Assembly (NCBI GenBank): GCA_038373865.1
Contig: JAXGGA010002924.1
Location: forward strand, 46,001-110,000
Direction of reading: 5' to 3'
DNA from: Uloborus plumipes
Taxonomy: Eukaryota > Arthropoda > Arachnida > Araneae > Uloboridae
DNA length: 64,000 bases
Shown here: piece by piece, positions 36,085-48,200 of the stretch
Numbering within the stretch: the first letter of the stretch is position 1
Layout: every line of letters begins with the position of its first letter
Position numbers and translations under genes: made by a program
Notes under the pieces: generated by a model
What the model saw: the letters and a program-made list of their open reading frames with translations, nothing else
The model's database searches: none
What the model was told of the DNA's origin: nothing

Positions 36085-36780
36085 TGTTTCTTTCTGTATC
36101 CTGTTTTTTGGTCACCACGCCAGATCTTCCTCATTTCTTTATTAAATTCCGTGATTTACCCCTCATTTTAAAGCATATCGTGCGGCTATTGATGAAAAGT
36201 AAACATTTTTCCTTGCCCAAAAGAAAGAAAAAAATCAGTTTCTGGTGTTTTTTTTTTTTTTTCATAATTATTATTATGCATTATTTCAATAAATAGGATC
36301 GGGAAACTAAGCGACTAGCACGGTTGATGGAGCGTCGTGCTTATGATATAGGAACGGCGTTTAAGTCCGAATCCGGGGAACGGAAAACCTTTTATTGGGT
36401 TTTTTTTCTTCAGCACAATTCTGATCCATTTTTCCATTAATGCGTGATATAATCTCATTGCAAGATCCTGAGCTACAGATCTGTTGCTGTGAAAATCGGG
36501 ATACAAAACATTGATTTTAACTCAGTAAATCGTAATTTAAGATCTTATGCAATAATATTTCTCTAGCCTGTTTTCTGTTACCATGCGAGAACGCGTATTT
36601 ATTTCTAAATGAAATTCTATGATTTGCCCTTCATTTATGATTATCGTGCTGGCAATTGGCGAAAAATAGGTCCACTGTCTATTTTTTTTCAATTTTTATT
36701 TATTTATTTTTTTTATTGCACATAATTACAAGGAATAGCATAGGAAAACTGATATGCAATGGCGCGGTTGGATATATTTT
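36085..36780. repeat. Diverged tandem duplication of about 468-bp period
   Basis: Segments near 36085-36320 and 36550-36780 share CTGTTTT, ATTTCT-TAAAT, ATT(C/T)(C/T)(G/A)TGATTT(A/G)CCC, and ATATCGTGC-GGC-ATT in the same order. Both are followed by long T runs. No gene is present. A tRNA-like B box (GTCCGAATCC) near 36366 does not fold convincingly. Confidence 0.45.
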
Positions 36781-36837
36781 TTTTTTTTTTTTTTTTCCAC
36801 ATAAAATTTCGTAAAACTACAAAAGTAATTTCTCATT

Positions 36838-36873
<36 letters not shown>

Positions 36874-38816
36874 TTCACGCCTGTTCTTTTTTTTGGGGGG
36901 GGGTTGGGGGGGGGGGCTATTTTCCTAAAAATTACCAGAAAAATCGAATTTTTAATTACTGCTCTCAAGCTCGGAAACTTCGCGCGGGTGAGCTAGCATT
37001 GAATTAATGCTTGACTTGATATTGGCCCATTTTACGACGCGGCAACAAAAGTTTATAAAGCTCAATTACAAAAAAAAAAAAAAATAATAATAATAATAAT
37101 AATTATAATAATAAGTTCCCTCCTTGTGACAGGAAAGCCACCATGTTCGAAAAATACTAGTTTTTCCTTCACATATTCTAAGCAGCTACGTCTTGGACTT
37201 AGGGCTCGACCTTATGCGTAAAAGGATAGCTCTGTATTTTTATGAGTATATTATATTAAGAGGTAAAAACTACACAAGTGTAGTTCCACGAAATACAATC
37301 ATTTTGTCCAGCACGAGATGCCTTCACGCACGTCATACTTTTCATTAAAAATTATAATTTAAAAAGGTAATAAAAACAATTTGTCACTTAAGAAATCACC
37401 AACCTATTTTGTCATTTTTTAAATTAAATATATAAACCTTCTCGCGCGAAACAGACTGGCTAGTTTTTCGTAAAAAGAGCTGCACATATTTTTTGTTTTC
37501 AACTGTTAAAATTATTATTTCTCAATAAACCAGGCATGTTGGAACCTGCAATTTTTTTCGTCATTGTTGCATTAATAGAGCAAAAATATTTACTAATTCA
37601 TACAGCATATTACAAGTAGTTGACTTTTCATGTCCCGTACGTGACAAATGCAAATGAATAAAAAAATCAACTGACAAAATTATTTAATAAACATATAACT
37701 GTATTAGGGGTATATTTTTATCAGATGTAAAGATTAAAAGAGGCTTTCTCCTGTTTCATTTAAATATTAAGTAGTTCTTTAACAAAAGGTCGTTGAAATT
37801 ATAGCGCCCTGATTGTCCCGTATATGACCCTGGAATGGTTCAGAAACGTCTTCGTGTAATGTTAAACAGTTCACAAGTACTTAGTAAAAACATTAGTTTT
37901 ATAGTAAAATTTTATGAATACTTTTCTTTTGATTTATTTATGAATTCAATTTCTTAAAACAACAAATAAAATTGATTAAGCAAAATGCGTGAGCTGATGC
38001 GTGATTTAAGCAACGATGCGTTAAAATACGCATCATTGCTTCGAATATTTATCTTCTTTCCTTTCAAAATTTCCTTCAATTTAAAGATGCCCAGTAGTAT
38101 TATTTACCATTATACTTATTAGTTTTAAATTTCAACTAATATCTGCAAAAGTAAATAAATAAATAAATAAATAATCGTACGAACTTATGCAATAATGATT
38201 TCACTTATAAATGCTAAGCTCCGTAGGGAACGAAAATGGATGTTGCAGAGGAAACTGGTAACTCTGCTACTAGAAAAAGTACTCAATTCATTAAAAAGAC
38301 AATTATATATAAGTTGCAGGCACCCTTGGCCAGGCTAGGAATCTTGATGGTATTCCCCCCCCCCACCCACCCGCAGCTCGTTTGACCGTTATCAGTATCA
38401 AGGAAACTGTTACCCTAAGACTGTTGACAAGAGGACAGAACCGACAGAACCTGGAAAACAAGAGGCCATAAAACACATGGCCTAGAGCCCGAAGAGGTCG
38501 AAGAATGATGGAAGACCACCGCCTCCAGACGTTTTGTTCCGCTTAGCAACTTGATTCCAGGGTACTTGATCCGAACAGCAATTACGGGACAAAGAGTTGA
38601 ATACAGACAAGGAGACACTTCGCTTTTGACGATTGTCGGTGTAGAGCGTGAAATGTTGTTTACGTGTTTATGGTGTAAAGAAAATAATTTTTTTTGGAGA
38701 TGTTCATACATGCAAGAGATACTTAATTCTCTCCCTTTTATTTATTTTTCTTTTTTAATACTCCATTTTTTCCCTCCCGGACAAAATTCAGCAAAAACAA
38801 CTTGAAATACATTATA
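36781..38816. other. Noncoding stretch with simple repeats
   Basis: Homopolymer T and A runs (36778-36797, 36842-36868), a TAA microsatellite (37083-37112) and a TAAA microsatellite (38153-38174) are seen. A minus-strand open frame at 38415-38711 has no recognisable domain and I do not count it as a gene. Confidence 0.4.
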
Positions 38817-39360
38817 GTGCAGCAGATATATGACAAAAATAAGCCTTTAATGATAGAAGCATATAACTTGGGATGGACATACTATATATATTAACGAGTA
38901 ATTCTGGATACGCGGCCATCTGAGATTTCGAATATTTCAGCAATGGCGGACGTTCGAAATTGCGGCCTCTGAATACATATTATGTACTTCTTTGTTTCGT
39001 TATTCACAATGTTCATAGCGTACGTTGCGAAAAAAATCACGGGATTTCATACCCTTCTCTTTAAAAGTTTTATTGCGTTCCCTTTTTCAGCGAATTTTAA
39101 CTTTAACCTATAGGGGCGCTTCATAGTTCTTTTTTATCGCCCAAAAATGCGCAGCAGATATATGACCAAAACTGATGGAATCGTGCCTTTAATAGTAGTT
39201 GCTTACAAATTTGAGTACAGATGTCAAATATATAATGTGGTAATTCTGGATATTCGGCTATTTAAGTTCTAGCATATTACATTACATTACACTCCAGATT
39301 CCCATATTTCAGTAATGGCGGACATTCAAAATGGCTGCTCTTGAATGTATCTGAGAAACT
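38817..39360. repeat. Diverged tandem duplication of about 330-bp period
   Basis: Both halves begin GCAGCAGATATATGAC and go on to CCTTTAAT, GTAATTCTGGATA and AT(A/G)TTTCAG(C/T)AATGGCGGAC in the same order (about 38819 and 39151). Noncoding. Confidence 0.6.
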
Positions 39361-39375
39361 CCATTGTTTTTAACC

Positions 39376-39505
39376 CCCGACGCAACAAGGAAGGTGGTTA
39401 TAAGTTTGGCGTGTCTGACGAGCTGTGTATCTGTCGATCTCTGTATCTGTGTGTAGCACTCTAGCGCTTAAACTGATGAACCGATTTTGAAAAAAAAAAA
39501 AAGTA
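39376..39505. repeat. CCCCCGACGC invertebrate-type dispersed repeat, 3' end
   Basis: ACCCCCGACGC, GTGGTTATAAGTTTG, a GTATCTGT-type run and ACTGATGAACCGATTTTGAAAA occur in the order seen in widespread invertebrate repeats. An A run follows. Only one copy is present in this window. Confidence 0.5.
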
Positions 39506-40242
39506 TTGATTAAAAGTATTAATTAAAAACTTTTAAACTATTTTTTGCGATTTTTGAAATGAAAACATACTTGAAAATTTAGAAGAATAGTACCAAAAGA
39601 AGGAGAAAAAAAGCCTGCTGATGATAGAATGTGTTTGGAACTTCCATATCATACAGAACTCGAAATATAAAGTTTTTTTAACAAATGTGGCTCAGCCTTA
39701 AATTAACACGATTGAAAACCGATGTCATTGTTTGACGGCAAGGAAAGAAAACTAAATCCTTTAAAATGTTTATTTGTTGTCAGTTTCTATTTATTAACAA
39801 TTAAATATACTTGTAATTGATATGAGTATAGGAATTTTAAAATGAGTTCCAATCTTCCCTTTTTTTTCTCTGCTTTTACGACTATAAAATTTTACTGGCT
39901 TTGATTGCTTTACATTTTAGTCGAACTTTTATCCTTTCATTGTATTTTTAATCGTCAATTTCTTTCGGAATGGATGCTGCAAGTGATCATTTTCTGTGAT
40001 CACTTTAAAAGACTTCGCTCTGGTGGTTTCGAATGATTTTAATGAGATGGAATGGATCTGTTTTTGGTAAATGAAGTTCTGACTGATAGTTGTCGTCACT
40101 ATATTAGGATTTTCTCACTGCTTCATGGAATATACTTGGAATGTAGGTAAGATTATGTGTGTATATTTTAATTAACGAAACAAAATGATTCTTTTAATTT
40201 TGGAGACGGATGGAAAATGTACATGCGCTCACATGGCTTCTT

Positions 40243-40640
40243 TTTTTTTTTTTTTTTGAAACTTTATTGCACGAGCACAGACGTGATGGTACAGCTAGTT
40301 AAAGAATAAAGCAACAAGAAGTTACCTTTGTACTACAACAATAATTTTAAAATACAAGTTTGAAGCACTAAAAGAACAATAAAAAAAATGTATTTACTTG
40401 TTCCGGGATGACAAGAAAACATCTTAAAAAAAGGAAAAAAAATGTGAGATGAGTAGGCTTGGTGGTGATAAATGTTATAATTAAAATATTAGGACAAAAA
40501 AGGGGTGGGGCGAAAAATAAATGTGGAAGTAATATTTAAACAACTTTTATCAACTGAATTTTGTATCCAGAAACAAAGCACACACATCTTTTGCATTCAA
40601 AATGAGTCCCTTATAAACCTCCAAAACACGTTTATGTAAT
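40243..40640 (-). repeat. Possible retroposed 3' end with poly(A)
   Basis: On the minus strand an AATAAA is followed five bases later by about 17 A encoded in the genome (40241-40258 on the plus strand as T). This is the structure of a reverse-transcribed transcript 3' end. Upstream, a short frame at about 40550-40665 (ending LDTKFS and two stops) has coding-like composition but no recognised family. Confidence 0.4.
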
Positions 40641-42194
40641 GTTTTATTTGATTTCCGTTTGCAACGTTTTTTGTTATTTACTTATTATTTTTTTCTTATT
40701 ACTTTAAGGAACAGTTGCACACTTCTGTACAAAACTCAAATCACATTTATAATTCAAGTTTTGTACAGAAAGAAAAAAAAATCAACTCAAGTTCATAGCT
40801 TTATCCTGCAGTAAAAATTTTGTTGTCTTTAACAATATTCGATTTTTACAACTACGCGGTATTGATCGAGTACCTGATCGAAACAGCCAAATACGGAGTA
40901 TTTCCCGAGTACTCGGTACGACACAAATAAAGTTATAAACTTGTACTGAAAAAACTACTTACGTAGGATTATTAATCAGTACAGGCGTTTACTGTTTTGG
41001 TGCGTAACGGTTATTCCCGTTTTAATGTGATGGAGTAAAATGGTGGGAAAGTCTTTTTTTTTTTTTCCGCTGTCCGCTCACTTGCTGAAGAGTGGATCGC
41101 TTTCTCGTTTGTCTTATCTCCCCTTTAATCGCAATGCCTGGACCATAAAATCTCTCGGACGAAGTGTGGGGAGAGAGAGCTGCGGGCGCACGTTTGACGA
41201 TTCGACATTGGGTGGTAATTAGTATCCCCCCGCACCCACCCCGCTGCTTGATGTCTCAACCTACGTTCTCTTTTTCTTGGAATTCTGAGGAAAAAGCTTG
41301 GCAACCCTGACGCCAATTCCAAGAAACTAGAATTTTATCTTGGCGTTCAATTTAACCTGCTCAGCTATGAATGAGAGTTTTTTGCAATACCACCTTTGAC
41401 TGTCCTTTGCAGTTGTTTTCATCGCTGTACTTCAAAACTGGTTGCGAAGTGTCCAATCTTTCCCTTTAGAGTATCTTTGGTATAACTGCCATATTTAGCT
41501 TGCTACATTGAATTATGTAGTCAACAACCAGGGTGAGCCTAATTGTTTTCTTATGATAGTTAATTCGAACTGTTTTATGTCCATCCTGTTAGAGCCGATT
41601 TCATGATGAAAAAAATAGATTTTTTCTTGAAATTGCAGACAGACTTATAGTTTTAGGCTGTTTATTCCACTTTATGCTTGTTCTGTGATTCTAACTTTTC
41701 TTCGTGATTATACAGATATTTTTAAAGGCTTATTTGTCCACTCTGTTATATATTCACTTTGTTAAACAATGTGATCAAAATATTTAAAATCCTTTCATAA
41801 ATGAGTCATGTACTAGTTATTTACACTTCATTATACACAAATAAATGGAAACTCAATAAAAAAAATATGATTAGTAGGTGGAAATTATTTAAATTGATAA
41901 TCTTCAGTAAAGAGTTTCAGACATGATTTGTACCATTTTCGTTGGAATGACCTGAATCTGTACTTAATAACCTGACTACATTCTCAAACATTGCAAAATA
42001 TACGTATTTTCATATTTTAAAGAGAAATATTTTTATGCAGTTCTTAATAACTTAAGCATGAAAATAATGCAATTAATTTTGCTGATAAAATTGTGAATAA
42101 CAGGTTGACAGAATGGAAATGAACTTTCAAGCTCCATTAGACATCTCATAAAATTTACATTATGAATCATGCATTTATCATATGCATCAATTAC
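40641..42194. other. Noncoding stretch after the last recognised helicase exon
   Basis: The next helicase exon of the minus-strand TDRD9-type gene would be expected here, carrying the end of motif IV and motifs V and VI. I see no exon with the required phase, nor any TNIAES-like or QRKGRAGR-like coding sequence. Confidence 0.4.
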
Positions 42195-42253
42195 CTGGGA
42201 GAAAGATTAAAACTGCGCCTCTAGCAGGTGCATAGTCTTGTTCTTCACCAACA
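42195..42253 (-). CDS. TDRD9: TDRD9-type gene, coding exon 9 (start of motif IV)
   Basis: 59 nt. Acceptor TTTATTAG and donor GTAATT. It encodes [19 protein letters not shown] plus the first base of the following Gly. The phase matches exon 8 (AA plus T gives Asn). VLIFLPG is the motif IV strand of DEAH helicases. Confidence 0.85.
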
Positions 42254-45200
42254 CTAATAAACAAACAAAAGAAGTTCTGAAAAAATTCTTACAATCTCAA
42301 TTACGTTTTTAAAAGTTAAAAATATTTCTTAATTATGAGATACATGGATCATATTTTAAAAAATAAAAAAGAAAAAGAAAAGAAAAACCATGTGAGTCAT
42401 TGTTTAGGAAAATAAATTGTAGTAAAACAGCCCAATGCCCCAACTTTGGAAGAAAATAACACAAAATTAGAAAAAAAAACAATGTCAATTTTCAAATAGT
42501 TAGTTCAAGTACTTCCATACTGATACAACATTACTGAAGTTTCAGGATAAATTTCATGGTTAGACGCTTGGTTCAAGAACAAAACATACAACATCGAGTT
42601 TTAAATTTAAAGCTGTTAAAAATTTTTTGTCATAAACACACTAAAAAAAAATTTTGTGACCCCATTAATATGTTACTTATTAACACAACAAAAGGATATT
42701 TAAGTACATATTTGTATGGAAGGGTAATTTTAGTTTTGAGAAACATTTTAACTTTGAAAAGGACATTGTAATTTTTTTAATTGCCAGACGGAGTATGCTA
42801 TTTGAAAACCAACATGTTCTAAATTATTTTTTAGTATAAATATTGTTGCTGCACAAGCATAAACTCAACTTACAACTAAGTTAGAAGTGTGAGACTCCAT
42901 TAATGATTTTGACATATTAGTAAAACGTAACCAAATCCTAAGTAGACCTAAGTGAATATGGTAAATAATAACTGAACATAAAGTAAAGACCATAAAAGCT
43001 ATTAGAAAGAAAGGGGGTTTTATTTTTTTGCAGTCAAAAAGTTATATCTTTATGATAATATTCACTTGATTGAAAAAACAGCAACAAATAAAAACTTAGC
43101 CACACAGAAAATAAGCAATTGCTTTTTCCCTTTGTAGCCGAAGACATGCTTTCATTACTTTAATGTTTAAAAGTAGTTCAGTACACAAGTACTTCCTACG
43201 CAAAATGAATATCACTATATTATTAATCGAAACATGCAGCTTTAACGGTCAGATTTAGGAATTAACAATCAAGAAGCTTGGTAAGGGATCTTACTTTTGT
43301 TCCGCCTTTTCAATTCTGTCAAAGACATACATAAGGTTTACCACTGCATCAAAGAGACAAGGATCAATCATAGGTCTTGCATAGTCAAATTCTGGAATCT
43401 ATCACAAAATATACTGATTTAAAAATTTACAAAGATAACTAATTTAATGATTTCAATCACTGGCCATAAAAATTATCAAGAACAATTATAATTTAGTCAG
43501 TCATTTTTAGAAATAACTCAGAATTCAACGGCAGAAACTGCTTAGAATTAGAGCATCAAGCTCAATGAACTAATGTACAACTTGGCAATTTTACTGGATA
43601 AGGCATCAATGTCTTGACCAGTTTCATGCCATAGCTGCTCCCCAGAGTTCTAGACACAAAAGTGGGGAAATGTGGCACAAAGTGAAATGGTAAAATATTT
43701 CACTCTGTTTGCAGTACCACCTGCATGACAGAATATTATGTCATCACATATGTTTTCAATTTCAGTCAGAAAAGAAAAAATTGCATCTGACAATAAAGGA
43801 TCATGATAATATATGCAATTTCAAAATTAGAAATCGATTTGGTATTTTTAGCAATACATCAAAAATAATTTTCCTAATAGCAAATTATAGTTTTTGTTAT
43901 TAAAATTTCAAGTAATGCAATTTTCAAAACAAATTTCCAATCCATTAAGAAAAACGAAATTCATTTTCACTATTTCACTCTGCCTGACATTTAACTTCCT
44001 AAATGTTTGAGTGAAACTTGACATTCAAACAACTATTAAATGCTATTTCATATTGTTTTCAAATATATACATTTTTAATTTAGAGAATTAAGTTACCCGT
44101 TTAGTTAATGTTTTCAATTCATGGAGATAATGTTCTGTGACTTCTTTGGATTTTCCAGAAATATCGATGATAGGAGTAAGACCTTTGGAATTTTCATTAA
44201 AATATTTGGCAAACATTGTTGAGTCAAATGTTGCTGACATCAGTATCACCTAAAAGTAATATTAAAAAAGAACTTTATATTTTACAGATATGATGTTTTA
44301 AATAAATGTATGCTGAAAAATTAATAGCTAGGAATGCTAGATAAACTTGCATGTTTCACATTTACAGGACAGGAATCAAGGAGTACATAATGAAACCATT
44401 GGTGAATTATCGAGTAAAACATTTATTTTATCCAGTTGTATTCACGCCAACTTTCAAAACAAAGGTAACAGAAAATTTGTGTAATAGTGCAATATGTTTT
44501 ATCGTTCGAAACACATTAAGGATTCTTGATGACACAATTATATAAATGGAGATAAAAATTAAAGGAAAATAATATTCTAATTTTTGGAGTTTTTTTTAAC
44601 TCATTTCTTTTCTGAATGAGTACAGAAGAGAGAATTAACGATATACAGTAGAATATCGTTAAAATAAATTCCAAGTGACCTTTAAAACCAGTTTGTCTTA
44701 ACTTCAGTTTGTCTTATCCAAAGAACAATGCACTACATACCATAGGGCAGGGATCGGAAACGTAGTTCGTCTTAACAACATTTCCTTTTAAGCATGTTTG
44801 AATTAACAAGGTTTGAATATATTTAGGTGCTACAGAAATCCATTAAAGGAAAAATTCTGAGTGAAGAACATGAAAATTATGTTCTTAAAAGTATATGGGC
44901 AAGTTCACTAAAAGGCCATTTTGAGTTTTCCTCTCTTTCTTTCTTTTTTTTGAAATCATATACTAGAGTATGAAATAAAAATTCATAATCATTAGGGAGT
45001 TAAATGCACTATGATATAATAAGAATTTATATGTCATAGGAATTAATTAAGTTAAAACAGAAAAAAAAGTAAATGATCTGAGATAAGGCTTATAGTTATG
45101 TGTCGATTTTTTAACTCAAAATTTATAGTCCCCTGAGCAAGAAACTATTCATCTTTTCAAACAGGGTTCTCTCACACTTTGAAAAATAAAACTCTTTGAC

Positions 45201-48200
45201 TTTTCCAGGTTTGCAGAAAAAAATCAATGCAATTCCAGACACAATATTTGAATTTGGCAGCTTTCTCAATGAATCTAAAAATTGTGATTTCTTTTGAAAC
45301 ATAAGCAAAAGCAAACTATTAAACAGTTTAACCTCGGAACTTTCAATATTTATTCTTTACTACTTTTATCTACTAATACAGTAAGTCTGAACTTCAAATG
45401 TTTCACATGCAAATACATATCCCTTTTCATTTTGATGGGGGGGGGGGAGGAAAAGAACATAATAAACCTACTATTGCAGCAGTCTTTCATGCATAAGCAG
45501 GGGTCAATCCAGGATATTTGACCAAGGTCCTGTTTTTGGAATTTTGTGAAAAATAGTTCAGAATTTTGTGAAAACATTCCTAATTTTGTGAAAAATAGAT
45601 ACGGCAAAAAATATTCCCAATCGCTCCGTAAACCGGATTTCTATGAAGAGTCAGTTTTGAGTGTGGGATTTTTGTGAAAGGTTTATTTTTGAGTGGCTGA
45701 ATTTTGTGAAGAATCCCTTTTTGGGTTTCTGAATTTTGAGAAGAGTCCTTTTTTGAGTTTCTGAATTTTGTGAAGGGTCCTTTTATGAGTGACTGAATTT
45801 TGTGAAGGGTCCTTTTTTGAGTGGCTGAATTTTGTGAAGGGTCCTTTAACGGACCTAATTTCTTTCTGGATTGACCCCTGATAAGGCAATGTTTACCTAG
45901 GTTCTTTTTCACAATTTTCTAGATTTTTGACAAAATTAATGATCTCTCGACCTTTCAATGACTTTTTCAACAAAATAAAGTCCTTTGACGATTCCAGGTT
46001 AATGGAACTCTGTTCGAGTATTTCAAGTATGACAATTAACTTTCAAAATGTATATAAATCTCCTTTTTTATGACAATAACTTCTACAAATTTTGAAAACA
46101 CCCTTAAACTATCAGTACTATTCTTTTACAATGCTTAACATTTTAGTTATTAGTTCTTCAAACAAAATTGATATGTGAAAAAAAGGAAAAAAATATGAAT
46201 ACAAAGAATTCCAGAAGGGGAAATAACATATTATAGAGTAAAAAGGACAGAAAACTAAGTCATTAAGTATATGGGATCGATCAAACTGCATTTATAACAT
46301 ACTTTCACTTTATCACAGTTTGTAGCCAAAAACTTCTTCACCAAAAGCAAGGCAAAATCAATATCTTGATCACGTTCATGAACCTTTAAAAAACAAACCG
46401 ATAAGATATTATTACCTTTGGGCTAAAATGTAAAGATTTGAAAATAAATTTGAAGTTAAAACAAATTTGCAAAAATACGTATGCACAAGCTTTGAAATTA
46501 CAAGAAAGCTTTTTTCAAACAACGGTACTTTTACATTTCAGGTATGTAAAAATAACGTTTGTCAGCATGTGCATTTCATTTCAAACATTTTTAATTTTAG
46601 TGAGATTTTTTTTATTCACTGCTGTTATGTTTGGTGAAAGCATAATAGAAACTATTCATTTGACAATAAAGTAGGGTATTTCATCTTCTAAATGATTTTT
46701 TAAGTAAAATAAACTATTTAACAAGATAAAAGATTTCATTAAAATCAAAAGTACTCTGCCAAATAATAAAATTAAGCTATCAAAAATGAAAATAATCTGC
46801 CAAATAAACAAGCTATTAAATAACACAAAAAGCTCTACTGCAATAATCTACCAAGTATACTATATTTAAAGCTTCGTTAAAATGCTAGAGAAATCATAGT
46901 GGAGACATGAATGCTTTTCTTTTTCTTTTCTTTTTTTTTTTTTTTTTTGCCATGGAAGAAAGGAAACAAGTTGCCAAACAATAGCATTAAATGTGCCATC
47001 AAAATGCAAAACAATCCTCTAACTCCATCGTTTATTGGAAATTTCATACCACATTACTATAAACCTGTCAGAAACTCTTCAAGGCATCTAACACAGTGTA
47101 AAATAGTTGATTATTCAGCTATAATTATATTTTTTAATTCTAAAGATAAAATTCTAGAGAGCAGTTGATCTGCATGGGTTCTGCTGGTTAAAAGATAATC
47201 ATAGTAGCATACACACAGACACTTTTTTTTTTCATTTATTTAAAAACATTAAATGCTATGTAATAAAAATTTTGCATGAGTGTGATGTAACTTTTTACTT
47301 TTAATGTCTATGTAAGTTTATTACTGTAACCATCCAAGATTAATATGACACATACAGATACCTGATAACAATAGGCAATAAGCTAATGAATGAGTAAAAA
47401 TAAGTAATACTACATCTATAAAGACTCTTTAATATGAGGTGGTAAGTTGAATCAACTTTTCAACCAAGCAGTGGTAAGGAAAAACTGAGCCAGGTAACAA
47501 GTGTAAAGGAATCTCTAAATCCTTTAACACATAATCAACTCGCCTGGCACATCAAGCACATTTGATGATAAAATTATCATTCGGATAAGTTGAATTAACT
47601 AAAGAGACATGACTAAGCATACCCTTAATGCAGTCAACATATTTCCAGCCAAACAGTTTGAAAAGATAAATCAACTAACCGCCTGGTGTGAAAAGTCTGA
47701 TAAAATGAGTGTAACTATCAATTACAGATGCATCTTTAATACTAATACAAAAAGGAGATACTACCAGTATGAGTTGCATTAAAAAATGAGTAAATGATAC
47801 CTCATCGATAATGATATGAGTGTACATATCCATTCTCTTGGCCGCAACAAGCTTTTCTAAAAACACTCCTGTTGTCACGTATGACAAACGTGTATCTGCT
47901 GACACTTTTGGGTCTAAGGCAACCTACAAAACAAAATTTATTACTAATCAGAAAATCACACACATCCTTGATCAAGCTAGAACAATACAGCCAACAGCAT
48001 TCAGTGACCCACAAAGGTTGAAAAATATGAGCATTGCATAAACATGCAAAATGTATGGATTACATAAATGTATAGCCAAAATGGGTAGATTTCACAAAAA
48101 AAAAGATACGGTGCAAAATAATCTAGACAGATGAAGCAAATACACCCACAGCTCGGTCATAACATCCTGAGACTGCAGTTTCATCCTTATTCTGGACTCC

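Noticed and set aside
36318..36385. tRNA-like segment with a B-box-like GTCCGAATCC
   Set aside because: The A box does not fit and stems do not pair; at most a decayed SINE fragment.
38415..38711. 98-codon minus-strand open frame
   Set aside because: No recognisable domain, no supporting splice sites, and the region is otherwise noncoding; likely chance.
44640..44830. Possible pogo/Tigger-type MITE starting TACAGTAGAATATCG
   Set aside because: Only one end-like word is seen and no inverted partner or TA boundary could be fixed.
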